DNA from: Dermacentor variabilis
Lineage: Eukaryota; Arthropoda; Arachnida; Ixodida; Ixodidae
Length of the DNA stretch: 64,000 nucleotides
NCBI RefSeq assembly: GCF_050947875.1
Contig: NC_134568.1
Coordinates: 203,857,729-203,921,728, forward strand
Direction: 5' to 3'
This document shows positions 41,596 through 53,597 of the stretch, piece after piece. Under the pieces are notes generated by a model. That model saw only the letters and a program-made list of their open reading frames with translations, ran no database searches and was not told the origin of the DNA. Numbering within the stretch: the stretch's first letter is position 1; every line of letters starts with the position of its first letter. The translations under genes were made by a program, and so were the position numbers.

Positions 41596-41666
41596 GGCTT
41601 CTGCTGCCGGGAATCGAACCAGTGACCTCGTGCGCTTTAGATATCACTGAGCCAGCACGGTTGATT
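41596..41666 (-). mobile_element. Second tRNA-like SINE head, minus strand
   Basis: The minus strand reads GTGCTGGCTCAGTGATATCT (A box) and later ACTGGTTCGATTCCCGGCAG (B box GGTTCGATTCC). The T stem and acceptor ends do not pair convincingly, so it is more likely a SINE remnant than a tRNA gene. It lies about 170 bp from the other SINE. Confidence 0.5.
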
Positions 41667-42914
41667 GACGCGTTCCTCAATACCACACGAGCGGTATAAC
41701 CAGAGGCAGATGTAACAAAATTAAATGACACAATATGATACGACAAAGATTCTATCCACGACAGCACAAGCATTAACTGCTTGCTACGCAACACAGTGCA
41801 CAGTGCTTCCTATAGACCAGTTGCTCTTTCTCGTCATAAATTGTATAAGAGCGTGAAAATACGAGTAGATGCGACTGACTTTGCAAAGAGAGAGAGATAG
41901 ATAGAGAGAGGTTAGAAAGGTGGAGTAGGGAGGGGAACAAGAAAGTTTTTTTGAAGGCAATACGCAAATAAAGATACATATGCATAAAGCCGGTACTTAC
42001 CGGCCTCATGAACTTCTCGCCCCTGAAATTTAAATTTTACGCTGGATCACCCCGAGACTCGTCTTGTTAATAATTCAACAGACACCCCGTTCTTGAAATC
42101 CATTCCGCCCGACTTAGAATATTCACTGTCATAGGGAGCGGGTCAGTAGCACAGCCTGTCCCCCCCCCCCCCCATCTAATATGTAAAGAAAGGCAATCAC
42201 TGACACATTGCGTTCAAATATATATAGCAAACGAACCAACTGAGACCGTAAGGCTGAAACATTTTTCTTACGCAAGCGTAAAGCTTACAAACGATGCTCC
42301 CGGCGCACAACAATTGTATCGACGACGGAGGGGCCTGTTGGGGAAGAGGGAGTGCCAGTCGTTCAATGAAAATTTTTGGATGCAATGCGTGTAGCAATTG
42401 AATTTGCTGTGAGTGCTACCTAATTTTCTTGAAAAGAGAAACCAAGACTCCAATCAGTGTTGGAAATTCAATAGCAAAAAAGAGAAAAGTAGCAATAATG
42501 TTAATATACACGATACGAATGCAATACATAGACATTGCTTATGGGAAAATGTTTTCGCAGCGACGTCCGTTCAATGGACAAGTATGTTTCTGCTGCTACG
42601 TGACCACGCATTCTTAAGAGCCATAAGAGAGCGCCACACAATACGCGCTAGATTGTGAACAATGCGGAGAAATGAAAAAAAAAGGAATGGCTACTTTCCC
42701 CAAAGATAATGTAAACATTAGCGCAGATACCTTCTCTTCGTATTCCTCAGCCCGGTCAGAAAGAAGGAAACAAAACAAAAAAGCCGTTAACCTTTTCGTT
42801 TGCATTTCAGAATTCGAAATAAATAGTGCAGCGTAATGTAATGGATCCCTCGGTAGTCACAGTAAACTATCAAAATTAATTTTAGACTTGTTTTGCCCTG
42901 GAATGATTTAGATG
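41667..42914. other. No gene recognised; short (GA)n and C runs
   Basis: (GA)n-rich stretch at about 41887-41911 and a C run at 42162-42174. ORFs are short and without domains. Confidence 0.45.
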
Positions 42915-43020
42915 GCTTTATTTGTTTTCTTTATTTATTTATACTGTCAGCCCAAGAAAGGGCCTTTACAGGAGTGGAAAAAAGATACGTAAAGGATACT
43001 AAATTTAGCTACATGTCTAG
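42915..43020 (-). repeat. 3' tail of a CR1/Jockey-like LINE, minus strand
   Basis: TTTATTTATTTATACTGTCA followed by AGGGCCTTTACAGGAG on the plus strand resembles, by composition and position of the (TTTA)n run, the minus-strand LINE tails at 8296 and 56042. Only the tail is visible; the I-type LINE follows immediately. Confidence 0.5.
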
Positions 43021-46000
43021 CGCAATATGACTGCCGAAGACATGCGACGCACCAGAGCCACAGTACTTGACTCGCCACTTAAAGTCCACTGTCGCTTCCG
43101 TTGACCAAATGCGAGACAAGGATTCACAAGTGATTGCTGTGCTCAAATCGCTCACGAATGTCATGCGTCTACTGCGGACAAATATGGACACTCCGGCTGC
43201 TCGTAGCGCACTGCAAGTACTGGACGCGCTGACTGCAGTGCTTGAAAGCTTCGCATAGCACCATGGCCCGCCCCTCGCTGCCCTTCCACAAGGAAGTCAA
43301 GAAAGCATCTCTATTGCAGTGGAATGCCCGAGGCCTCAAATCGATAATTCCAGATTTTAGACACTTTGTCATCGAAAACCGTTTTCCCATACTCGTAATT
43401 TGTGAACCGAACGTGCAGAATGTCATACGCATTTCTGGCTATGAGGCACTCATGTCCTTTACCTGCGGTGATGTGAGCAAGATAATTGTATATATTAGAT
43501 GTGATCTGACATACGTGATGCACCCAGTCCCGCCCCACAACGACAACCAGTACGTTTGTTTAATTGTAAAAATGAACAAGCTTACGTTCACTCTCGTCGC
43601 TGTCTACATTGTTTCTTGAAGTTGCTTCGACTCTAAACGACTGCAGGACGTGCTATCAGCGACACCCGGCCCTACGATTCTCACTGGAGATTTTAATGCT
43701 CACCATCCGCTTTGGGGGTGTTTGAAGATGGATTGCAGGGGAAACGGACTAGCATCCTTTGCCGCACAGCACGACCTTTGCTGCCTCAACGATGGTAGTC
43801 CGACATATTTACGGGGGCTTACATACAGCAGCTGCCTAGACTTGACCCTGGTTTCTCGGCGTCTTTAAGGAAACGTGCAATGATTCCCAGACATCGAATC
43901 ACATGGAAGCGACAATATTCCCACATGCCTGATGATCAAGGGACTATTTAACTACTCGTCCACGACCCTCCGGCGAATTGACTGGTCGGCGTTTTGGTCA
44001 CACATGGAGAAAGTATGTCAGCAAGGGAACCATTATAATCTGGAGCACGTAATTCAAAAAGCCATGCAAGACGGTATAGACGCGGTTTTCAGCCTTTCTC
44101 GAAATATGAAGAATTTGAAGACGAACTGCAGCGACTACGAGCGATTCGCCCGCGGGCTGAAAGAAGATGCAGGAGAACTAAATCCATTCATGATCTGAGA
44201 GAGGCAAGGCGGATGCAAAAGAAGATTCAACGCCGCATTGATGCACTACAATTTGAAAGATGGAAACGTTTCTGTGAGTCATTGGATCCACGCCAGCGCT
44301 TATCTCAGATATGGAGAACCGTGAGTGTGCTTCGCGTATCACCGCAACAGCGTGTTCCTTTCAAATCTCTCGCTTTGCACCAAGGTCGAAGAGAAATTGA
44401 CATTGCTCAAGAATTTTGCTCAAGACTTCACTTGCAGCCCCAACGCTCACTTACACCATGTGCCATTCCTGTGCCTCGGGATTCCCGCATGGATGTAATG
44501 TTTTCGGTGGAGGAGCTTGAAGCGGCACTGGCGACTTGCAGGCGCTCTTCGTCACCTGGGCCAGACGGCGTTACCTATGCAGCGCTCGCCAATCTTGGGC
44601 AGAAAGCACGACTCATGCTGCTAAACCATTACAACGAGTCTTGGCGCGACGGTTTGGTTCCACTTGAATGGAAATGCAGCTGATTGGTTCCACTTCTCAA
44701 ACCTGGTAAATCACCGTTTGATTTGTCATCGTACCGCCCCATCGCTCCGGCCAGATCCATAGGAAAAATAATGGAAAGAATGATTTTGACGCGCCTGGAA
44801 CGGTACCTGGAAAATTGCAACGTGTACCCAGATGCTATGGCTGGCTTCCGGCGTGGGCTCTCATCCATAGATAATGTCATCGATTTCGTGACGTTTGTTC
44901 AACATCGAAAACGTCTGAAACGACTCACTGCGGCATTATTCCTTGACATAAAAGGCGCCTATGATAATGTCGCATATTATGCCATCATAGAGTCTCTGAT
45001 TGAAGCCGGAATCGGTGGCCGCACTTTTCAGTGGATATGCATTTATTTGACCGTCAGGCATTTCTTCGTGATGACCGAGAATGGCGCCACGACTCAACAC
45101 CAAACATTCCGTGGAGTACCGCAAGGCGCAGTGTTGGGGCGGGGGGGGGGGAGCCGTACGCTCTTCAATTTCGTGTTCGTTGGCCTAGACGTATGCTTGC
45201 CCAACACAGTTTAAATATCAATCTATGCTGACGACATCTGCATTTGGGTGTCTGCTGTAACACGACTGCAGGTACGACCAAGGCTACAAAAGGCAGCTAC
45301 GTTGACATCACTGTACTTGCGAAAACAGAACTTAGAGCTGTATTAAGAGAAATGCTGCCTTGTTACATTCACTCGGAAGACAATGAAGCGTTACTATGTA
45401 AGCGTGAATGGGCAAGCAATTGGAAACGCACGGAAACACCCTGTTTTAGGGGTAATTATCGACCGCGACCTGTCATGGAGCCCGCACGTTTCATACCTAA
45501 AGAAGTGGTTAGTGGCAATAATACATCTAAAATTTCTCGGCGGAAAGTCATGGGGCACATCGGTGCGGTCAGTGCTGCAGCTTTATATACGCCTAGTTCC
45601 TCGGTTTCGCAAGATACAGCCTCCCTGTGCTTGGTAACGCTTGCAAAACAAACCTGCGTGTACTCCAGTGTCTACAAGCTCAAGCCCTAAGGGCGTGTCT
45701 CGGTCTTCCGAGGTGTGCGTTTACGGCGGCAACGATTGTCATAGCTCGAGATCACCCAATATCAACGTACTTGGCAACCGACGCTCTCCGGGCGCATATT
45801 CGGGAAGCTGCCCGACTACCTTCTCACCATCTTACCCCTATACCCGCAGAAAGGCCACACGCAACTTTCAGTCGTATAATTGTTGCCAATCGCACCTCAT
45901 TGTCACCGAACTACATGCCTGCAGCAAGACCATCCTCACCTTTATGGTGCCTGAACAAACCTGAAATACGCCTCATCATCCCAGGAATCATGAGGAAAGC

Positions 46001-47205
46001 TAACATGCCGTCGTTTGGCTTGAAGCAGGTCACATTAGGATATTACATGAGGTGCACAGTGGCCGCGTACACGTTTACATCGATGGCTCAGTCACATCTG
46101 CAAGTTCACCTGCTGCTATGGTGATACGAACAAGATCCATCAAAATACAGCTAAAAACGTCACATGTGTCATCAACGACAACTGCTGAACTGGTAGCCCT
46201 GCGTGCGGCTCTTCATTTCATTCAGGAGGAACCACCTCATGCATGGTCAACCTTCTGTGATTCCAAGGCAGCCCTACAGAGTGTACTCTCAGCACTGCAT
46301 CATGGATCACATGAGCAGCTCGTCGCAGAGATCAGAGATATCCACCATCGCATAGTTGACGAAGGACACGATATAATTTATCAGTGGTTGCCTAGTCACT
46401 GTGGCATACATGGCAATGCTCGAGCAGACGCAGCTGCCCGATCTGCCCATGATGGCGTCAACTGCATTGCCATTCCTATTTCGAGAGCCGACGCAGCGAA
46501 AAAAACTTTCCGTACTTGCGCGCGAACTAACATTACCTAAATGGAATTCATCCGAGTTTACAAGTATACGCCTTCATACCCTGGACCCTAATTTACTGCT
46601 CCGTATTCTGCCCAACCTTCCACTACCTAACTGCACCCTTCTAGTCCGTCTATGGCTTGGAGTCACATTTTCAAATGCGTACTCCTTTCTTATCGGAATG
46701 GCCAACAGCCCACTTTGTGACTTCTGCGGGTGCAAGAAAACAAACGCGCATCTTCTTTGTGAGTGCCCTCGTTTCAACCCGCAAAGAGCAGTCCTCTCAG
46801 CCACCCTAGACAAACTGGACAAGCGCCCATTAACAGAAAACAACATCCTTGGAAACTGGCCTACACGAACATCAGCGCGATGAGCTGTGAAGGCGCTGCT
46901 GCGGTACTCAAAAGACAAGGGACTTTCTGACACATTGTGACTGTACACTGTGTGACGCAGGATTCGACGGTGATACTGCGTAACACTAGGAACGCCTTCT
47001 CAGACTGCGTGACAGTGCCCACACACAGAAACAGTTCGTATGTAGCGTGTGTACGTGTGTGTGTGTATGCTGTTGGTTTCTTTTCCTTTTCTCTCTCACC
47101 TATCGCATCCGTTTGCCCCTCCCCTAGTACAGGGTAGCCAACCGGATATAATCTTTGGTTAACCTCCCTGTCTTTCCTTTGCATTTCTCTCGCTTTCCCT
47201 CTCTG
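43020..47205 (+). pseudogene. I-type LINE (ORF1 end, EN, RT, RNase H), heavily mutated
   Basis: A non-LTR retrotransposon copy truncated in ORF1. 43067-43258 is the ORF1 C-terminus; ORF2 starts at ATG 43263 just after its stop. ORF2 pieces in order: endonuclease (LLQWNARGLKS near 43312, GDFNAHHPLWG near 43690), RT (GPDGVTYAAL near 44560, SYRPIAPARS near 44730, LDIKGAYDNV near 44945, GVPQGAVL near 45115, YADD 45224-45235, GVIIDRDLSW near 45450), RNase H (YIDGS, TTTAELVAL, FCDSKAAL, GNARADAAAR, 46060-46440) and a C-terminal CDFCGCKK...HLLCECP zinc motif (46720-46770). There are in-frame stops at 43617, 43866, 44681 and 45212 and frame changes near 44200, 45630, 46060 and 46510. A G run at 45141-45150 is inserted after GVPQGAVL. 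The 3' tail has GGTTAACCTCCCTG (47158-47171). Inactive. Confidence 0.88.
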
Positions 47206-48150
47206 AATTAGTTGCATCACGTAAAGCACATCTAGCACAACATCGTACTTCACTGGTTGGCCGTCGATTGTGGCATAGCGGGCAATGTCGAAGCTGACAG
47301 GGCTGTTGGAGTGGCGCCCAGCGACGCAGCCCAACTGTTGTCGGTGCCTTTTTCTAAGAGTGAGAAGTGAGTCGTTATTTTCTTCACGTGGGGCTCACAG
47401 CGTGCTTTCTGGTGTGATGCGCAGCGACAGCACGCACTCCTTCGGTGGAGGAGGAGGTGGAGGAGAGGATGGAAAGAAAGACACGGAGGTCGACCAGACG
47501 CGCATTCTGTTTGTTACCCTAGGCGGGGGAAAGGGGTTAAGGGACGAAAAGAATGAAAGGCGAGGGAGAGATGAAGGTATTATCAATGCGAACGAATTAC
47601 CACTGCCTGAGTGACCTTTCAAGGCGCGACCGTAGAGATGCGGACAAAAGTAATTGCAACATGGTACTGCGGCCGAAGGCTGAACTGCGCCACATTGCTC
47701 TGTATGAGCCTCAGGATGTAGCTAGAAATTGAGACAGGTATGTGCTCGGGCTGGCGCTCATAGCCAGTTAACGCCTCTCCATTTGTTTCTTTGGCAAGCT
47801 TTCAGGGCCTCCTATTCCTTTCGGGGCCAAGAGCATTGCGCAGCAGCGCGTTCCAGGCTCTACTTGACATCGCGGATGACTTCGGCCTTTCCACCCGCGT
47901 CCACATGGCTCGTAGACCCGCCCTAAATCACGGTGTTGAAGGAACATTAACTTTTCCTGTCTATGATGTTTCTTACCGACGAGCGGGCCACGCTCCGCGC
48001 TTGTCTTTTCTCGCGATTCTGTTTCCCTATCCCCTTACCCCAACGCCGCGGTTGAAGTATCTACCAGTGTGTGAGACAGTTACCGTGGTTTTACGGCTTT
48101 TCTTTTTTTGATAGCCACTTCACCCTTCTCCTCCCCTGGTGTCGTTCGCA
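47206..48150. other. No gene recognised; purine-rich GGA repeats
   Basis: GGTGGAGGAGGAGG-type repeats at about 47443-47470 give an open frame of 109 codons without a domain. Nothing else is supported. Confidence 0.4.
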
Positions 48151-48292
48151 CTTTCTGTGGCTGAACGCTCGCTAGCGTAATGTCGCTGATAGCACACACG
48201 CCTGTTTTACGGGGACGTGTCGAGCTGGTGCGAACTAAAGAAACAGTTATGCTATCGGCGCCTTAACGCTGGCGTATGTTCAGCCACAAAAG
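48151..48292. mobile_element. 142-bp MITE candidate
   Basis: The left end CTTTCTGTGGCTGAACGCTC and the right end read inward CTTTTGTGGCTGAACATACG are inverted copies, continuing through CGCTAGCGT against CGCCAGCGT. The interior is unrelated. I could not see a clear target duplication. Confidence 0.6.
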
Positions 48293-48394
48293 CTACGATC
48301 GACCGTCCGATCCACGGGTGAAGAAACAGATCAATCGGTTTTAACCGACTGTGAGCGCCGGTTTCAGCACATCCGTGATCCGGTTTCTTGGTAT

Positions 48395-48625
48395 ATATAT
48401 ATATATATATACCGTATATATATACGCTACAAACACGTGGGTTCGGATCTCAACTGCGTTAAGTCTATTTTCTTTCTTCCGCCTTCATTTCCCTTTGTTT
48501 ATCATTTTTAAATTTCAATTAAAACAAGTAATTTACCTATACTTTCCCTGGCTTTATTGATTGTTGGCTTGGTACGAATATGGATAAACAAAAATCGGGC
48601 CCTCCGGTTCCCAATACTCTTGTTC
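48395..48625 (+). mobile_element. tRNA-derived SINE copy (5' part replaced by TA repeat)
   Basis: It retains the B-box end of the tRNA head (ACACGTGGGTTCGGATCTCA, 48433-48452) after a TATATA run (48391-48424), then a body with TTTATCATTTTTAAATTTCA, AAACAAGTAATTTACCTATA and AAACAAAAATCGGGCCCTCC. The body aligns with the complete copy at 48853-49105. Confidence 0.7.
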
Positions 48626-48852
48626 TTTACCCACGAGGGTCTCGACACCTGGAAATTTGATTCCTCCAGGTAGCATACTAGGGTTTACTGGTCATTTGCC
48701 TCCTCCCGACTTCTCTATACTACATGACGATTGCGGTGCAGAGAATGTTATACATCCGTCGCCATGGCCGTGAGTTTGTGGTGCTCTTTAGCCATTTCAG
48801 GTTTAGATTTAGTACATATACGTATAAAACCTAAGAAAGGGAATCAGATAAC

Positions 48853-49105
48853 TGCGCCGCGGTAGCTTAATCGATAAGAGCTACCTAATTTTGCACGCGT
48901 AATGCAAATACGTGGGTTCGGGTCCCACCTGCGCCAAGTTGATTTTCTCGTACACTTTTATTTCTCACTGATTTATCATTTATACATTAAAATTAAAACC
49001 AGTAATTTATCCTATTCTTTTTACGGTTTTATTGTCTGTTGGCGTCGTACGAATGTGAATAAACAAAAATCGGGCCCTTCGGTTCCCCATATCCTTGTTC
49101 TATAC
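48853..49105 (+). mobile_element. tRNA-derived SINE, complete head
   Basis: The head has an A-box region GGTAGCTTAATCGATAAGAG (48861-48880) and a T arm GTGGGTTCGGGTCCCAC (48912-48928) with perfect 5-bp stem pairing. The body repeats that of 48395-48625 about 450 bp upstream, ending AAACAAAAATCGGGCCCTTC. The acceptor ends do not pair well, so it is a SINE rather than a tRNA gene. Confidence 0.75.
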
Positions 49106-49519
49106 AAAATAATCGTTACACAAACAGTAATTGACGCGATAGCCAGTGTGCAGTGACTACACTATGTGCGATTACTTACATAATGATTTGTTCGTTTTTA
49201 CATACTTTGCGGCCACAAGAGCAACACTAAAATCTGCTCTGAATATACGTGGCAGCTCCTTCGAGCTGCAACATATTCTTGCAGCTCGGAGCAGCGCTGC
49301 TAGTGCTTTGCGCGCAACGAAAGCGCTATTAGTTCGGCTCCCCGAGACACTGGCTTAAATAGGACACTCTAACAAGGTTACTGTATGTGCTTTTGCTTTT
49401 TACTAGTGTAGGTTGTGCGCGTGCGTACTATGGATGTATGGATCATTTCATGCATCACCCCTGTCACCTGGAGTAGCATGGCTTAGCGTATGACCAGGCA
49501 AACATCTGCAGCACCCATT

Positions 49520-49554
<35 letters not shown>

Positions 49555-50428
49555 GTATCGTTAAACAAAGATATATTTCCATTTAAGATCAGACCAGGGG
49601 CCAGTGACCGCCAAAACACCGCAAAGACAAATTCCCACTCATGTAACGGTCCTTGTCAGCAACCATAGAGGAAAGAAACCTTTTCAGAAACCCTGGCAAG
49701 TCCAACTGCATTGGAAAAAGTATGGCGGAGCTGCCTTTTTAGCAAAGAACCATTGGCACTAGGGGGCCAAAGAGCGACGTTACCACAGAAACCGTGCCTC
49801 GGTCCGCTGGTCATGTGAGGCGAGCGAACACCGACTGCATCCGCTGGCGTGTTTGCGCTTGCATTGCTTTCACCACGCAGAGAGCTGACCGAGCGTTTGA
49901 TCTATGTGAAAAGGTCGCAACGTTCAACACGGCTTCGCAGAAGTTTCGCTTTGATGCCACGTCTTGCAATGCCAGCAACGCAAGCTCGACATCGGTAGTA
50001 TTGCGCGCCAGCGCGCCGAAAGAGAGGCAAGTTGGGGCGCCCATAATATTTAAAGGGCGTGATAGAAAGAGCAGAAAGAGGTGAGTGGAAAGCGGTCCGC
50101 CAAGATGGTGTAGCCTTCGCATATATATACAGCTTGAAAGAAGTGACGCCAAAGTCTTCATTTTCTTTCGTTACTCCAATTGGCCTGCACTTTTTGGAAC
50201 CTGTTATACTTGTTTTATTTCTGAAGCTGTAACCTGACTTGACGATGTTCCGCAGAGTTGCACGGCCTTGGTTCTTCCAAAATGCTACTGGTGACTTGGT
50301 GGTTGTCGTGGTGATGATAAGACTACAGATGGGGTCAGCGTGTCATACTTGGTCGCTAAATGCTCCACCTGGACATCTATTACCCCGTCAAACATCTCAC
50401 CACGAGTCAATCAACCTAGTCTCACGCC
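49106..50428. other. No gene supported; (CT)n microsatellite
   Basis: (CT)n runs at 49524-49551. ORFs at 49794-50084 plus and 49811-50161 minus (116 codons, ATG start) are overlapping and have no domain; the plus frame reaches a good donor-like AG|GTGAGT near 50080 but starts at GTG. The last 8 bases (CTCACGCC, 50421-50428) are the target duplication of the next MITE. Confidence 0.45.
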
Positions 50429-50607
50429 CAGTGGCGTAGCAACAGGGGGGGCCGGGGGGCCGTGGGCCCCGGGTGCAAGGGGCCAGTGAGGAGGGGGGGG
50501 GTGTCATATACGTCTGAAGACACCCCTCTTTCCGCCGGCTACACCCGGGAGGGGGGTGACAGAAGACCTATGGGCCCCGGGTGCCAGACGACCTAGCTAC
50601 GCCACTG
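50429..50607. mobile_element. 179-bp hAT-type MITE, perfect 8-bp TSD
   Basis: The ends are CAGTGGCGTAGC and, inverted, GCTACGCCACTG. The flanks are CTCACGCC on both sides (50421-50428 and 50608-50615). CAGTGGCGTAGC-type ends with 8-bp duplications are characteristic of hAT-related non-autonomous elements. The interior is very G-rich, including GGGCCCCGGG on both sides. No coding. Confidence 0.92.
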
Positions 50608-50615
50608 CTCACGCC

Positions 50616-50930
50616 GTGCGACTTAAGAGAACTGTACTCCTTACGACTGTCTCCTTATTCGCATGTCAAGAAGACGAAACAATAAATGTCTTGTACTTTT
50701 ACAGTAGCTGCTCTGGGATGTGGCGGGCCACCACGGGTCGTGAACGCAGTTTGTCCCCGACTTCTGTTCGGAGCAGATCACCGAACACAGACCGGCGTAG
50801 GCATAACGAAAAAAGTTCTTTCTGCCAGAAAGAGCAGCCGCAGCCGCAATATACCGCTTAATAAACACAACAACGAAATACCGCGTCTAATTTGAAAAAC
50901 GCTGGATGACTGCATTGTGTTGGCAAAGCA
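50616..50930. other. No gene recognised
   Basis: Short stretch between two mobile elements; ORFs of 69-101 codons without domains. Confidence 0.4.
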
Positions 50931-51622
50931 AAAGCTTATTATTGCGAAAGCAATTATATGGACACTCCGTGCACATTTCTGCCCTCGGCGTCGCCGTCGC
51001 CATGGGTTTCCCTATAAAGCGCAAGGGCGATAAAATTGTCGCTGCTCGCCGCATGCTGTATGTGCGAGTGAAAGCGTGCGATGTTGAGCCGACGATCGCG
51101 GCTCTATCTCGCACATGCAAAAGAGGAAAGCGGCGAGGAAGCGCGCCGTCTTCCGTCGCGCTCAAGGCTCCGGGGGAGGTTACGGAGGGGGGGGGGGGGG
51201 GTGGGGAGCGTTCTACTCCGGGCGGCCCATGCGGCCGCAGGAGCCCGCCCGCGCCGCTGCATCTTGAAAGCCATCTGCGACGGGGACAAAGTCCGCCGCA
51301 TGCTGTGTTTTCGCGGCTTTGTTCGCATTGATGCGAGATGTAACACGAAGCTCAATTCGCGCGCTGCTCCTGCCGCGCTTCCTCACTCCAGCGTTTTGAC
51401 AGTGAGTTTCCGAGGTCTTCGAGTAAGGTGTGTTCCTGTTTGCTTGCCCGCGCGTGATGCCATGCTTGTTAATTTAATTAGTATGCCTATGTTTACAAGT
51501 TGATACGCTAATATACCTATGTTTGGAAGTTGATACGGCCGATAAAGGCACTTTTCTTCGTATAACTTAATTTGCTATTGTGATCGATGCTTCGCCTTTC
51601 GGGCGAAACTGCGACTTCTTTT
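50931..51622 (-). mobile_element. Copy 2 of element A (uninterrupted)
   Basis: Reads on the minus strand like 685-1321 joined to 3000-3285. The left end (50931) has AAGCTTATTATTGCGAAAGC and CAATTATATGGACACTCCG; the right end has TTTGCTATTGTGATCGATGC then TTCGCCTTTCGGGCGAA and GCGACTTCTT. A G run lies at 51187-51200. ORFs here mirror those of copy 1 (for example MLxVRVKACxxE), confirming homology. No convincing gene. Confidence 0.72.
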
Positions 51623-52460
51623 TGTAGTTAAACTGTCCGCACTAGAAACAGAATCCCACGCAGGAAAGAAGGTGAAAAAAAGGAGAAACAGAGATGAGAA
51701 ACGGTTGGGAAGGGGGAGTAGGCAAGATAGCAGCAATGTTGTCGAGATCAAGTATAGACGAGTTGGAAGTTGGCTCTGCCTCGGGGCACCAGAAATCGGG
51801 AATGAGTAGGAGCAATCTTTCAATGCACTTGGCGCAGCGTAGAGTTTTGTTTGAGGCGGTGCTAGACGGTGGCTGGTGGCCGACACGGTGGCCGCGCAGA
51901 AAACTGACGAGGTGCGGTCTTCCCTGTGTCCGGGAGAGCCTCGTCCAGCCACGGCCATGGCCCAGCGCGCCATCCATCATGCCAACAGGCAGGCCTCATC
52001 AGGCTCCTCTTTTCGTGACGGCGGCGTTGAGCCCACGTAAAATATGCCTTCCGGAGAGCCGCCGCTGCTCCCAAGGTGCTCGTGGCATGGAGACCCAGTC
52101 CTCCCCCACTCACACTCCGCTAGCCTGCCACAGCGGCGCACAGGCCCCTGCGCCGATCCTTCATATGAACACAAGCGGATGAGCACGGGCACACAGCGAA
52201 CGCCGGGAGTTTCGCGCAACCAACACTTGCTGCTCAGGTGTCCGCATTCAAGCTTCATATTTGCACAAGGAAACGCGAACCCTGTCGGGTTTACTTTGCT
52301 CGCTGTTTAATAGCTTTATGTTTTCCCCTCAAGTCGGTAGCACGGCGAGCGTGTAACACTTGAGGGAAGGCGTTTGTTAATTGTTGTGGTTGATTTCATT
52401 GTGGCGGGCATATGGTTATGAAGTGGAAGTTTAATAAATGCATTTGGTGCAAAAAAAAGA
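51623..52460. other. Unassigned; polyadenylation-like end at 52433-52458
   Basis: The plus ORF 51694-52182 (162 codons) and overlapping minus frames show no confident domain. A minus-strand stretch around 51690-51860 vaguely resembles the Cys/Leu-rich C-terminus of an I-type LINE. On the plus strand AATAAA (52433-52438) is followed 12 bases later by an A run (52451-52458), which could be a retrocopy tail or a transcript end. Confidence 0.35.
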
Positions 52461-53484
52461 AAAATGGAAACGTCGCTGCTATGTCAGTAATGCTAATGGA
52501 AATTACTTTTCGCTTCATGAAGTCGTCTTTCCGCAAAGCAAACATTTCTTCTTTTAATTTCTTTTTCTTCTAATTTTATTTGCTAGGTTTAATAGAAGTT
52601 GTTTGTTTGTTTGTTCGTTTGTTTGTTTGAAAGAATGAATGAATGATAACCGTCATATAACCGGGGTCATGCTGCTGTTGCTTGCATGTGTGTGACCATA
52701 TTTCTCATCATATTATAAGTAACCAACTGTGTGCTCTTAAGTAATGACAAAGATTTAGTTCAATATAAACAGTCCTCTGTTTAACAATTCAATACAGATT
52801 TCTATGTTTAGATGTCTTTAATTCGCACCGCTTTACATTATCTGAGCTTTTTTCTTTATATCCCTTTACTGCCTCTTCTACGTAAGGTAAGCAAGGAGAA
52901 CAACCTTTGGTCAACAACCCTAGCTTTATACATGCCTTTTATTTCTGTCTTACCTATCAATCCGGCTTCATCTTTAAAGTCATGCCTTAAGTTGCCAAAC
53001 ATTTCTGTCTACCAACTCAAACAACAGACATCGTGTCTGTTCGTATATGTCGGCCACCGCGCTTTATAAGTGTTCTCGGTTTATCCATGGCCCTTAAATG
53101 CTCATTAGTTCCAAATGCAAAGCAATGCTCTGTGCACCCGAGCCAACTTATCTGAACTTAGCTATCTGCCCTCGGAGCTATACCTTCATAGAGCCTTCGT
53201 CAAAATAATTCACCTCCAATGTCAGCCCAATACAAATGTGCGGAAAGATATTTTAAAATTGAAATCATTTCTTTACATACCCCTTCCACCTTTCCTGAAT
53301 ATGGTTAGCCTTCTAGACTCGAAGCTGTGCCATCGTAAAATAGGAAAAAGAACTACCAGGACGCCGCAAGTGGCCTACACTGCCCCCAATAAAGTTACAT
53401 TCTAGTCTCAGTCACTTTGTTCACAATACGGGCTTTAACGGATCACAATAATGTTAGCATCACAAGATGTACAATTCCTACTTT
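52461..53484. other. No gene recognised; (GTTT)n
   Basis: GTTTGTTTG repeats at about 52600-52632. ORFs at 52812-53069 and 53115-53405 plus have no domain. Confidence 0.4.
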
Positions 53485-53597
53485 CATGTCATCCCCCCCA
53501 TCTCGCTCCCATGTCTAGGGTAGCAAACCGGTTAAGCTAAACTGGTTAACCTCCCTGCCTTTCCTTCTCCACTTTTTCCTTCCTTCCTTCCATGACG
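53485..53597 (+). repeat. I-type LINE 3' tail fragment
   Basis: CTAGGGTAGCAAACCGGTTA then GGTTAACCTCCCTGCCTTTC and a (CTTC)n run match the tail at 47125-47190. No upstream coding sequence is visible. Confidence 0.65.

Noticed and set aside
48853..48937. Functional tRNA gene
   Set aside because: The A box and T arm are good, but the acceptor ends do not pair and the SINE body follows and is repeated upstream.
49794..50161. Host exon with a donor-like AG|GTGAGT near 50080
   Set aside because: The plus frame has no ATG, the minus frame overlaps it completely, and no domain is visible; a single splice-site match is too weak.
51694..52182. 162-codon ORF as a host gene
   Set aside because: No recognisable domain, competing frames on both strands, and a weak hint of LINE sequence on the minus strand.
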